NCBI RefSeq assembly: GCF_000151665.1
Contig: NW_013171838.1
Coordinates: forward strand, 1-64,000
DNA length: 64,000 nucleotides
Reading direction: 5' to 3'
From: Blastocystis hominis
Taxonomy: Eukaryota > Sar > Bigyra > Opalinata > Blastocystidae
Shown here: piece after piece, positions 44,513 through 53,675 of the stretch
How the letters are laid out: the number at the start of each line of letters is the position of its first letter
Position numbering within the stretch: the first letter of the stretch is position 1
The notes under the pieces: model-generated
Told to the model about the DNA's origin: nothing
Database searches by the model: none
What the model saw: the letters and a program-made list of their open reading frames with translations, nothing else
Program-made: the position numbers and the translations under genes

Positions 44513-45303
44513 TTACAGCTCCTTCGCCTCCTCCGCGGGCGCGGCCTCCTTGGGCTGGTTGGGCTTCCAGGCGGGCAGCGGCTGCTCCTTGGGCTCGTGC
44601 ACCACGATGATATCGGGCAGAGCCTTCTTCGGGCCCAGACGACCCTCCGGATCCGTCGGCTTCATGATGCGCACCTTCACGCCCAGCATTCCCTGCTTCA
44701 CCAGCACGTGGCGAGTCGCCTCGTCCACGAACTCCTTGCAGGCGTTACCGGTCTTGATCATGTAGCCCTCCTTGAACTTCATCGCGTTCGCACGCTGCTG
44801 GCGCAGCTTTCCCGACACGATGACCTCGCAGCCCTTCGCTCCGGCCTCCAGAGCGCTGCGGATCACAGCGTAAGCGGCACGGCGCACAGGCAGACCGGCG
44901 AGCAATCTGTACTTCAGGGCCTCCGCCTGAGTCTGGGCGCACAGGCTGCGCTCAGCCACACGCTCGGCGTACAGAACAACGTTGTTCTCGTTGAAGCCGA
45001 ATCTAGGGAATTAGCTTGCTTTCTCACAAAACGCAAACCTCTTCTGGACCAGAGCAGTCAGCTCGTTGATGCGGCGAGAGTTCTCACCAATAATCTCCTG
45101 AGGTCTGGGAGCACGAATAATGATCTCAGTCTTCATGGTAGACTTGCGGATGCTCACTCCGGAGTAACCAACTTCAGAAAGCTCGCGGTTCAGGAGCTGA
45201 AACGTCACTTCCTAGCCAAAACACCTCCTACCTCGTCGAGCTCGGCGTAGAACACTCCATCGGCCACACACTGATGCTTCTTGCTAATTCTTTGAGAGGA
45301 CAT
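44513..45303 (-). CDS. RPS3: 40S ribosomal protein uS3 (RPS3)
   Basis: Component at the mRNA entry channel of the small subunit. Start [20 protein letters not shown] at 45303; introns of 35 and 36 nt. KH domain: [23 protein letters not shown]-terminal domain: [62 protein letters not shown]. Full length, TAA at 44513. Codon use is GC-rich, as in other highly expressed genes here. Confidence 0.96.
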
Positions 45304-45784
45304 TTCCAAGGACTAATAATCAAAGATTTCTGGTTCAAGTGGAGAGGTGAATTCAAGCGTACAGTCATCTCCCTTTCTCACTATTATCATCAAATACCTG
45401 GACAAATGGGAGTTTCATGAGTTGTCAAGAATGCTATTTCGCCATTTCTATTCACTTTCAAAGAGTGTGGAGTGTGGAATAGAGGTGTAAAACAAATAGT
45501 GACGGTAATCTACAAATATACAGGAACTAGAGGGAAGAGAGATGTTCTGATTCTTCTTTTAGAATTGATGGCTCCGAACAAGGAACACTGCATGGTTGGC
45601 TCGGTTGACTTGGTGGAAGGGGACTGGCACTGCTTTTGACAGAGGGAGTCGATCGCTCACTGTCGTGTAGACCCATCACATTCTAGAAATTATGTGGAAA
45701 AACGAGGTTTCGAACCAGATAGTGTAACTGCAACTCGTCACTGTCCCGAGCGATGCTGTTCATCGTTTTTCTCATTCTATGCAT
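45304..45784. other. Spacer upstream of uS3, no gene accepted
   Basis: A plus-strand frame MAPNKEHCMVGSVDLVEGDW at 45570-45630 and a B-box-like GGTTCGAAACC on the minus strand at 45706-45716, followed by T5, are present, but neither makes a convincing gene. Confidence 0.4.
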
Positions 45785-46014
45785 TCAATTTGAATCCAAT
45801 AGCGACTTTTGAGACTTCAACAACTGCTTTTCCTTTAAACTATTGAGCCTTTTAACCATTTCCAGACGGAGATAATAATTAAATAGTGTAGAACTGAAAA
45901 GGGTGATGGTTCGGCCAAGGTCGTCTAGAATCCTCATTCTTTCCTTCTTTTTTGTTTACCTTTCTCTGACAACACAACAGGCTGCTTTGGAGCCTTTTTC
46001 GACCTGCGCGACAT
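45785..46014 (-). CDS. Small basic helical protein, family unknown
   Basis: ATG at 46014 begins MSRRSKKAPKQPVVLSEK, then a 35-nt intron leads to DDLGRTITLFSSTLFNYYLR...EMVKRLNSLKEKQLLKSQKS and TGA at 45785; about 64 residues. A Lys/Arg-rich N-terminus followed by one long amphipathic helix suggests a subunit of a nuclear or coiled-coil complex. Not recognised. Confidence 0.45.
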
Positions 46015-46258
46015 GTTTTATAATGGTTACAAACAAGTGTATAACGTGTGTTAGAGAGGATTCTTGGGAAATAGTGAAATAATTTTGGAATACCCTGTAA
46101 GTTCAAGGATGTGTTGCTAGATGTATGAGGTAAATAGGGCTCAGGCTGGTGCTATAGAATCAAGGAATCAGTGTTGTGCCTGTTCGATCTTATCAATGCA
46201 TACTACGATCTTTTCGTTGCACTCTTCCCAGCTTCCGGATTCAGGTGAACACATATCC

Positions 46259-46266
46259 AACAAACA
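46259..46266 (-). terminator. TGTTTGTT poly(A) motif, Hsp70-like gene
   Basis: About 30 nt after the encoded stop of the Hsp70-like gene on the minus strand. Confidence 0.5.
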
Positions 46267-46296
46267 CCAAGCAAACGCACACCAAATCCCTCCCTC

Positions 46297-48399
46297 TTAT
46301 CCAGAACGCCTCAAGATCTGATAATTCACAGACTCGATCACCCATTTCACCAAATCAAGCGCCTTCAAGTATTCGCTCTCCACATTCTCAAAACACTTCT
46401 TCAAATCCTCCAGTTTCTCCACTGTAACGGCCTCTCTTCGTGCTCGACTATTGCGAATCTGCTTCAACTCATCCTTCGCAGACACGAACTTCGCTTCCTG
46501 TTCTTCCAGCGCTTGCTGGTAAACTCGCAACGCCTCCACCCAGCGCGCATACCATCGACCGTTCTTCCCTTTGCTCGTCTGCAGCCGCTCCCAGTTGATC
46601 TTTCGACCGAAGCACGTCGTTTCTCCGATGAGTTCCCTCAGCGTTTTGCCCAAAAGCGGCTTTCCTTGCTCGAACGCCAGACTTCCAGCCGCTTCCTTAT
46701 CCTCGAATTCGAAGGAAATGCGCGTCAACTCGTTCAGCAGCGAGCCGATCTCGAAGAATATCTTCTCCTTCGCATGAATCGCATCGACCGTCTTCACAAA
46801 CGCAGCTCCTACACTCTCATCCCCTTCCCTTTCACCCTACGATCTCTCGAATCCATAATAGAAAGATGCGTTTCGACCTCCATCGCGTTTTCTCTCATGC
46901 AAATCTCCACATCGCTCTCCTTCGTCGAGAACGATTCCCAATCCACCGAATCCTCGCTGAACACCAGCGTCCCCAGCACCGATTTGTCCAACTTCACGCT
47001 CTTCTGCTCCAGCAAATGCGCCAACGTCGCCGCTCCCAGCGCGACCGGCTCGTCCATGTTGAGGGTGTGCATCAAATCCGCCTGGTTCCACCCCAGCGAC
47101 TGCACCGCGCGTTTCAGTTCCTGCTGGAGACAGCGCGTTCGCATCGCGCCGCCGGAGGGAAGCACCTTCACCAGCGGCGTGGAATCGTGGAAACCGCGGA
47201 TGGCTTCGCACATTTCTTGGAGGGCGGCGCGGAAACGAGCGACGAGCGGGGCGCAGCGAGAGGAGAAGGCGTCGATCTTGACTTGGAGGAAGCTCATGTC
47301 CTGGTCGCCGTCGAATTCGATGTAGTCGGAGAGATCCACGTCGATTTCCCCGATTTCTAGAAGTGATGCGAAGCGGAGAAACCAACCCGAGGCGTTCAGA
47401 TCGCACTTCTTTTTCTCGCACACGTCCAGAATGTGGAGGTAGTTCTTGCGCTCTTCGCGCTTCAGTCGCTCGATCGTCTCCTTCGACACCAAGCACTCCA
47501 TCATTTTCTCGGTGAAAAGCCTGCCGCAAACGCCGGGAACATCGCGAGCATACTCAATGCAGATCTTGTTCTGCGGTTCATCCTCCATTCCGACGCTACC
47601 TTCGAATAGCACACTACGAATAGAGTCATGTGTGTGGCTCCAGCGTCAACGATGATGTGTCGCGCGGGTTGGAAGGCTGGGTTGTGCGTGCATTCATAGA
47701 ATCCGTTCTCCAAAGCGATCGCAAGGCAAGACTTGAGATAGAAAAACTGCTTGTAGTTGCTCCAGGAAGTCAGCGTCCGCAGCTTTGCGATCTCGCTTGG
47801 ACCGAAGGTGTCCGGAACCTTGGGAATTAGAGAAGAAACGAGGGAATACGCTCGCTACCCACACGCCTCCCTCGGTGCTTTGCCGCTTTGGAATCTCCAG
47901 ACGCTGTGCGTAGAGGTCTGAATCTTTGCGCATGATACAGTAAAGAGCGTATTCAAAGTAGAAATTCGCTAACACTAGAGATGACAGTTTTTGCTCCTTT
48001 CCGTTTATCTTCATAGCAAAAGAGATTTCGCCATTCTCATTCACTAGATCGCACGGGTTCCAGTCTTTCACCAGGCGCATATCTTCTTCAGAGAGAGAAC
48101 GGAAATACTCCAAACAGCCGCAAACAGCAGACTTGGGATCGCTGTAATACTAGGGATCAATTGCACATAAATCGTACCTTCGCGGAGCAATGGCCGCAGA
48201 TGTTTACTTGGTTCCCACTAAACGAGCAGCGCATACTAGAATAACAATCCTTATATTCTTTCTACACAGAAAACTTCTTTTGATAGTCGTTTAGCACAAT
48301 CTTGGAAAAACCTTCAGGATTAAGTGTTAGATCTCCCTCAACCCATTCTCCGATATACAGAGTCTGGCCGCCTATATCAATTCCAATGATTCTTGTCAT
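46297..48399 (-). CDS. Divergent Hsp70-superfamily protein (Hsp110/HYOU1-like)
   Basis: About 640 residues from seven exons (introns 28-46 nt). N-terminal phosphate motif MTRIIGIDIGGQTLYIGEW at 48399; IIVDAGATHMTLF for phosphate motif 2, where the usual G-G-T-x-D is eroded; adenosine motif VLPSGGAMRTRCLQQELKRA. The beta domain is poorly conserved; the C-terminal part is a long helical region (EAKFVSAKDELKQIRNSRAR), as in Hsp110/Grp170, which act as nucleotide exchange factors for Hsp70. No clear signal peptide and no KDEL-type end, so cytosolic Hsp110 is the likelier role. Start is 44 bp from the divergent gene at 48443. Confidence 0.7.
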
Positions 48400-48442
48400 G
48401 TACTTGTAATTCTTTTTGATTTTGTCGTTATACTGAGTTAAA

Positions 48443-49173
48443 ATGAATGTTATTTGGTGGATTCTGGCATACACCATCCCGATTGCTGTAGCACAGACTG
48501 TAATAGGTGCATCCTCGCAACGAAGTATTTGAAACCAAGTCGATGGAATGTAGTGTTTGTCAAACCGATGGAATTGGTGACGCTTGACTTGTTCATCGAT
48601 GAGGAATATTTGTTTTCGTATATGGATCCCATAATAACTAGGATTTACTTGGAAGACTTGGAACCAAGTACCAACTACAAAATTGTAATGTCCTATCCGG
48701 GAGTAATTCCGGTGCAGTATGATCTTTTCCTGGAAGAGGATAGTGATGACTTACCTACTTTTCACCCTTCGATACACAATCGACGGATGCTAGATACACG
48801 AATTTTCTCGTTTAGGACAGACAAATATGGAGATCTGTATCTGATGGGAGAAGATGCAGACAAGTCAAGTCCTGAAGTACTTTTCCCCATGTCTGTAAGT
48901 AAGTGATAGAAAAAATATGTTCCAATCCTTCATATCATTCCCAAACCCTATTCCATAGAGCAAGTTCCCGAATCCAGTCGAGAACGTTTCGCCACTTTTG
49001 TTGTGGAGCCAGTTTCTTTCGGAATGACGCCGACTTCTCTGCAAGAAATCGAATTGATCGTGACTCTGATCGTTCTAACCGTGTTCATTGTGTATATCTA
49101 CACAGGAAAGCCATCGTTTTCGCAAGGTGTCAAACAAACAGCATCGATTTCGAATCCCAAAAAATCCGATTAG
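48443..49173 (+). CDS. Type I single-pass membrane protein, unknown family
   Basis: Signal peptide MNVIWWILAYTIPIAVAQT (ATG 48443), intron of 26 nt, then a beta-rich lumenal domain (KPSRWNVVFVKPMELVTLDL, LEDLEPSTNYKIVMSYPGV), an intron of 33 nt, and one membrane helix (IELIVTLIVLTVFIVYIYTG) before a short basic tail ending PKKSD and TAG at 49171. About 220 residues. The NYKI pattern recalls fibronectin-like or EMC7-like lumenal beta domains, but no family is certain. It ends one base before the stop of the convergent gene. Confidence 0.62.
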
Positions 49174-49174
49174 T

Positions 49175-50083
49175 TTAGTTTTGTTTCTTTGATCCCACAA
49201 TCGATTCCTTCAGAAACTCTCTCTCCATCCGGACTCTTTTCGTTCTCCGTTTCTTCTGCATCGACGAAACGAACATCCACAAAGCCACACATCCAATCAG
49301 CAGATACCCGATCTATCCCTCACTCTCTGCTTTCATCCTCACATTGCTTCGCTTGTCCAGACACTCCCTCAAATCCTCCTCAAACAGCTCATAAATCGCC
49401 GATCTACTCGCTATCCCAGCGTTCTCCCTACTTCTCTTGCAGCTCTTTGCACTCGGCGAACTGTCGGAACATGAAATACCCCACAATCGCGATCACTCCC
49501 AGCAAAACCAACCCGATCCACTTCGAATCCAGCATCGACACGCCCTTGTGTTCCTTGATTACCGCGGGATTCAGCATCATGCGCCAGGAGAGAACGAACC
49601 AGCCGTTGAGGGAGCAGTAGAGGAGCTGGTCAGCGAGGTCGTCGAGAGAGTAGAAGATGGGCGACTGGGAGACGATGACGTGGAAGAGAGGACCTAAACC
49701 GATCGTTATTTCTTTCTAGAGTCGAGAGGGGTGAAAAACAATACGCGAAGCTCGAAGGCAGGAATCGAATTGTGGGTCTGGTACTCGAATCCAATGGCCT
49801 TGAAATAAGTGAAGGGTGAAAGAACGTACCTTTTGCTCAAAATCGAACAGAACCTTTTCCATCGAGTTCTTCTTGATTTCCAAATTAACTCTTTGTGGAA
49901 ATTCGAATTAACAACTACTTGACCGTTTTCTTGTCCAATTCGTTCTTGTCTTTCATTACTTCAGTGATTGGCATTGAGGATGGGCGGAAAATCACAAACT
50001 CCTCATGTGATCTGGTATCGGAGACAAGCGCGACAAAACCCTTGTAGTTCAACATGAAGGAACCAGATCACGCAAAAAAACAT
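49175..50083 (-). CDS. Membrane protein with two helices, unknown family
   Basis: Possible signal peptide MFFCVIWFLHVELQG (ATG 50083; 28-nt intron), a lumenal domain (EEFVIFRPSSMPITEVM, NLEIKKNSMEKVLFDFEQK, GPLFHVIVSQSPIFY), one helix (WIGLVLLGVIAIVGYFMF), a loop over two short introns, and a second helix (IGYLLIGCVALWMFVSS) before a basic tail and TAA at 49175. About 250 residues. A later start, MLNYKGFVALVSD at 50054, would remove the signal peptide. Not recognised. Its poly(A) motif (about 49131-49142) lies inside the coding region of the convergent gene. Confidence 0.55.
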
Positions 50084-50336
50084 TCAGCAGGATATGTAAC
50101 GAATTGCCTTGTCAAGTCTCTTGCCTTGAATCACACACCAACCAGGTCCCCACTAAAATTCGTCTAAACACGCTATCAACTACACTCTGCGTCAAGTGGA
50201 GACGAATCAAGCTTGTAAGGTCTCCCGTTTTATTCGATTGCGCAATACACGAAAAGAGGACCGAGATGAATTGATTCAGGTCTTCATTCGGACCCCTCAT
50301 TGAGAAAACAAAGCGACTCGATTCCGGCTGAGTCAT
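50084..50336 (-). CDS. LC8-like dynein light chain, short form
   Basis: ATG at 50336; two exons joined over a 31-nt intron give about 73 residues: MTQPESSRFVFSM, NEDLNQFISVLFSCIAQSNK, LTSLIRLHLTQS | WGPGWCVIQGKRL. The helix-helix-GPGWxxIxG order fits LC8 (DYNLL), where YGPGWHCIVG is the strand after helix 2. The family's last 25 residues (THETKHFIYFYLG...) are missing: the frame ends at TGA 50084, whose next base starts the ATG of the neighbouring gene. Either a truncated LC8 or an unsolved last exon. Moderate at best. Confidence 0.42.
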
Positions 50337-50384
50337 TCCAAAAAAAGTTGTAATGCACAACAAACAAACAGGCAAAGAATTAAA

Positions 50385-52249
50385 TTACTTGGCGTTATCA
50401 AACTGATCTGCTAGTTGCTGTGTCAACTCCATATCCGCATCCATAAAAATACCAATCACATGCATCACGATTTGCTTCACTGATTCATTCGTCGCGTTCA
50501 TTTCACACCTCCGAAGCGACGGATACACCGCCTTCAGCAGCACTTGCACGTTCTCCTTGTCCCGAATCACCGCATTGGAGAAAACATTTCCGCTCCAAAG
50601 AAAGAGAATTCGCTCCGTGACTTGCACATGACACGAATCCAAACACTTCGCAAACCGCTTAAACAACGCTTCCCGATACGGAACCAAGTCCGCAGGGTTG
50701 AGTTGGCTCATCAAATCCTCCAGTTCGTTGAGAAACAGCACTTCTTTGGAGCTGGATCCGGTCGGCCAATAGCGAAGCAGCCCTTTTACAATCTACCAAT
50801 CAGCGAAGAGGAAAGGAGAAAAAAACCGGCGTGCTGAGCGACGGGTCTTTCTGTGCGTAGAGCGTCATGCAGTAAGAGAGAGGCGCGCTGTACTCGTCGT
50901 ACTGGCGCATTTTGTGGAGCGGAATGAGCGATTTCTCGAGCGATTGGCGATGTTCGGGGCGAATGGGAAGCGTAAAGCCGTTGATGATCGACGCGAGGAT
51001 CTCTAAGAGGACGGAAATCCCGTTGTGGCGCTTCGTCTCGTAGAGGAACGTGTAGAAGGTGTTGTTGATCGCACCGCGGATGGTGGCGCGACGGTTTGTG
51101 AGCTTTCCGTAGATTCGGTGTGTGGCCATTTTGAGATATTCGCGCTCTTGGGGGTCGGGCGAATCGAAGAGCGAAATGAGTCGCGTGATAAACGAGTTCG
51201 TGATGTAGTGCTTTCGAATCGTGTTGTCGATCTTCACGGAGAGAACGAGATGGATTAAGATCTCGTAGACGAGGGAAAGATGCGTCCATTCCGGATCGGA
51301 GTAGTCGATTTCTTCGTCTTCGGCTGAAAACGAGGGCTTTGAGTGAGCCAAATCAGATCAAAACAACTACCTTATAGTCCGAATTCAGAGGTCGAACCAG
51401 CGCCAACTCAATGCCTTGGATCATTTCCTGGAAAATACACGCGTTGTTCAGAAGCTCTCTATCTCTCACGCTTCATTCTTGTCCATTACGGAGCTGAATC
51501 CACAATGTCGAGAAGCTCAACCAGCGTGGTTCGCTTCACATCGCGATAGGATGATTCAGATTCTTTTGAAAAGTCAAAGTGCAAACCCATGAGTCGGATC
51601 TTGTTCCAGATCAAAGCACGACGGTAAGGAGCGGGCATGTCTAGAGAGTCAATGAAGCTTAAAACTACCTTTGGTCTTGGGAAACAGACTCGCGGTGCGG
51701 ATATGCTCCGGACTTGCGTCGAATACAAAAGAATCTAGATGTGGAGGTGTAAAAGAAAATAAACTTAGAAAGCAGAAGGGAAGGGTGCATCGCATCAAAA
51801 TACTGATCCAGGAATTCGCCTCATCTTGCGAATCGACGTAGAAATGGTAAATTTGTTTATTTTCATGGTTCCGAATTTCGGACGAGGGCAAATAGGTTTT
51901 ATCACTTATTCCGGGCTAAAATCAGAACGAACACAAACCCAGTACCACGACAATAATTTCTATTCCTGATTTTTCCAATAGCCGCTTTTCCGTTAATTGG
52001 ACAACCGCTCCCTACGATGAAAATGGAGAAAGAAACGTACTAATATACAAATTGACTGGGAAAAAGATCCATCACGTAGAGTATTTTCATACTTGAAATT
52101 ATTACCGTGCACAGACTACAAAGGGATTCAAATGGACCAACCCCCACACAAAAAAACTTCTTTAAGGTCTTTTTGTCCTCTTGATGAAGGTACATGCACC
52201 CCTCCTTCTCACAAATCGCTGTAGAAGGAAGCATATAGACTGAGGTCAT
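50385..52249 (-). CDS. PP2A B56 (B') regulatory subunit with an N-terminal PH domain
   Basis: The B56 HEAT-repeat part is clear: MPAPYRRALIWNKIRLMGLH, FDSPDPQEREYLKMATHRIYGK, NTFYTFLYETKRHNGI, LLEILASIINGFTLPI, KDPSL, MLFLNELEDLM, FAKCLDSCHVQVTERILFLW. B56 directs PP2A to substrates with LxxIxE motifs. In front of it, in the same frame over a 28-nt intron, lies a PH-type domain: CEKEGCMYLHQEDKKTLKKF, GAVVQLTEKRLLEKSGIEI, KQIYHFYVDSQDEANSWI (the C-terminal helix with its Trp). Start MTSVYMLPSTA at 52249; TAA at 50385. The fusion is unusual; the link between the domains (51640-51800), with one intron of about 70 nt, is the weak point. Confidence 0.72.
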
Positions 52250-52479
52250 TTCGAAATAAACTGCAAATGCCAAATATAAAAAACGAGTCCCGAAAAAACC
52301 TCTTAGATCTAAAAGCAAATGCTGCTAACAATCAAAATAGGCTAAATGCTTCAAATCCAATCTCATGAAAATGAAACGCCCACATTCAAAAGTGGAAATA
52401 CCAAAAATCGCACTATTTTCTGAATACTGCAAACACTCTATCTTTTGAACTTGTATTAAAACAAGCACTCTATTTTACT

Positions 52480-53101
52480 ATGAATAGCACATGGAGCTCA
52501 AATCCAAGTAGTCAAAGATGATATCTTGATATCTAGTACGTACCTTGAAAGAATTGGGTATTTATTTTGACGAGGAAGGAAGACTCCGGTCCACAAAAGA
52601 TAATTCTATAATTACAATGGAAAATCTTACTACAGATCCACTTCTAACGGTAACGTCGATTACTCAATATGTAAATACATTATTGTCAATAGACCATGAT
52701 TAGATCCAAATGAAAATGGTTCGAGATTATAGTTTTGAAGAAATTCGAATTCCACTAAGTATGGATTGCAAGAATTGCTCTCGGGGGAGTATTTTCGGAT
52801 CAAAAGGTATTTCATTAGAGCAAATAATGATTGTGTTCTAGGATGTTTGGTGATGAAGACGTTGGTGATTGTGATTCCTTCCTCAGGAACCTACCCAGGA
52901 ATCTGGAGTCGTAGTCTGTGTATAAACGAGGGTTTGATGAAAGGCACAATGCTTCCTTTCTTTCACAGAGCTATGCAAGAAGACATGGGAATTATTGTAT
53001 TGAATCCAAATGTGAATAGCTACTTTGACGAAGAGACTTCAGAACGAAAACCCATTCCATACAATGATACTCCAGAAAAGCATGTGTTGTATGTGTGGGA
53101 A
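52480..53101 (+). CDS. Arb2/FAM172-like domain, 5' part only
   Basis: Start MNSTWSSNPIRTLKELGIYF at 52480 over a 29-nt intron, then YFDEEGRLRSTKDNS, VTSITQY | IQMKMVRDYSFEEIRIP, LVIVIPSSGTYPGIWSRSLCI, GTMLPFFHRAMQEDMGIIVL and TPEKHVLYVWE. These match the first half of the Arb2 alpha/beta-hydrolase-like domain (FAM172A; yeast Hda1 tail), including IHGSG-like IPSSG and NPN. The homologous region stops abruptly after YVWE at about 53101, before the expected HSYGG segment. Directly after, the sequence becomes an AGC kinase in another frame. Confidence 0.65.
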
Positions 53102-53640
53102 CGCTGCTATATGAGATGATTGCTGGTTATGTAGAAGATTGAGTTGGGTGTGAGTGTGTAGCCACCGTTTTATGATAATAACCGAAAGTCGATGTTTACG
53201 AAGATTATCAATGGGAAGTTGCGATTTACTGTTTGTTTTTGGGCTGGGACTAACGAATAGCCCTTCTTTAGCATTCAAGCATGCAACATCATCACATGCC
53301 TTCTCGATCGACACCCTCAAACGCGACTGGGAGGAGGACCAAGCGATGCAGAAGAAGTAGGAGAGGATGAGAAATCGTCATGTAGGTGAAAAAGCACCCG
53401 TTCTTTGCGGGAATCGATTGGGAAGCTTTAGAACGAAAGGAAGTTCCGTCTCCCTGGAAGCCTTGTGTCCATGGAGAAACAGACACGACGTATTTCAATC
53501 ACAAGTATACCATAGCTGACATCGATGAAGAACCAAGTGTTGTAGTTGTGTTATTGAGGTGTGAAATAGACAATGAATACATCGAATTTGCCCAATTTTC
53601 CAGATTTTACGTACCAAAATCCTCGTTCCAAGTCTCCTTT
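53095..53640 (+). CDS. AGC kinase, C-terminal lobe and tail only
   Basis: GTLLYEMIAGY | PPFYDNNRKSMFTKIINGK | PFFSIQACNIITCLLDRHPQTRLGGG | VKKHPFFAGIDWEALERKEV is the end of an AGC kinase domain, with introns of 31, 30 and 29 nt. The tail has WKPCVHGETDTTYFNH (turn-motif region) and, after a 31-nt intron, the hydrophobic motif NFPDFTY, phosphorylated in Akt/S6K-type kinases. The N-lobe, HRD, DFG and APE segments are absent from the window. The frame has no clear stop before the TTTTTGTTAC near 53640. Confidence 0.7.
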
Positions 53641-53675
53641 TTGTTACAAACACAATCATACCATTCTAATTCTTC

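Noticed and set aside
45570-45640. Possible small plus-strand gene starting MAPNKEHCM
   Set aside because: No joined frame gave a product with convincing continuity; several splice choices were possible and none fitted a family.
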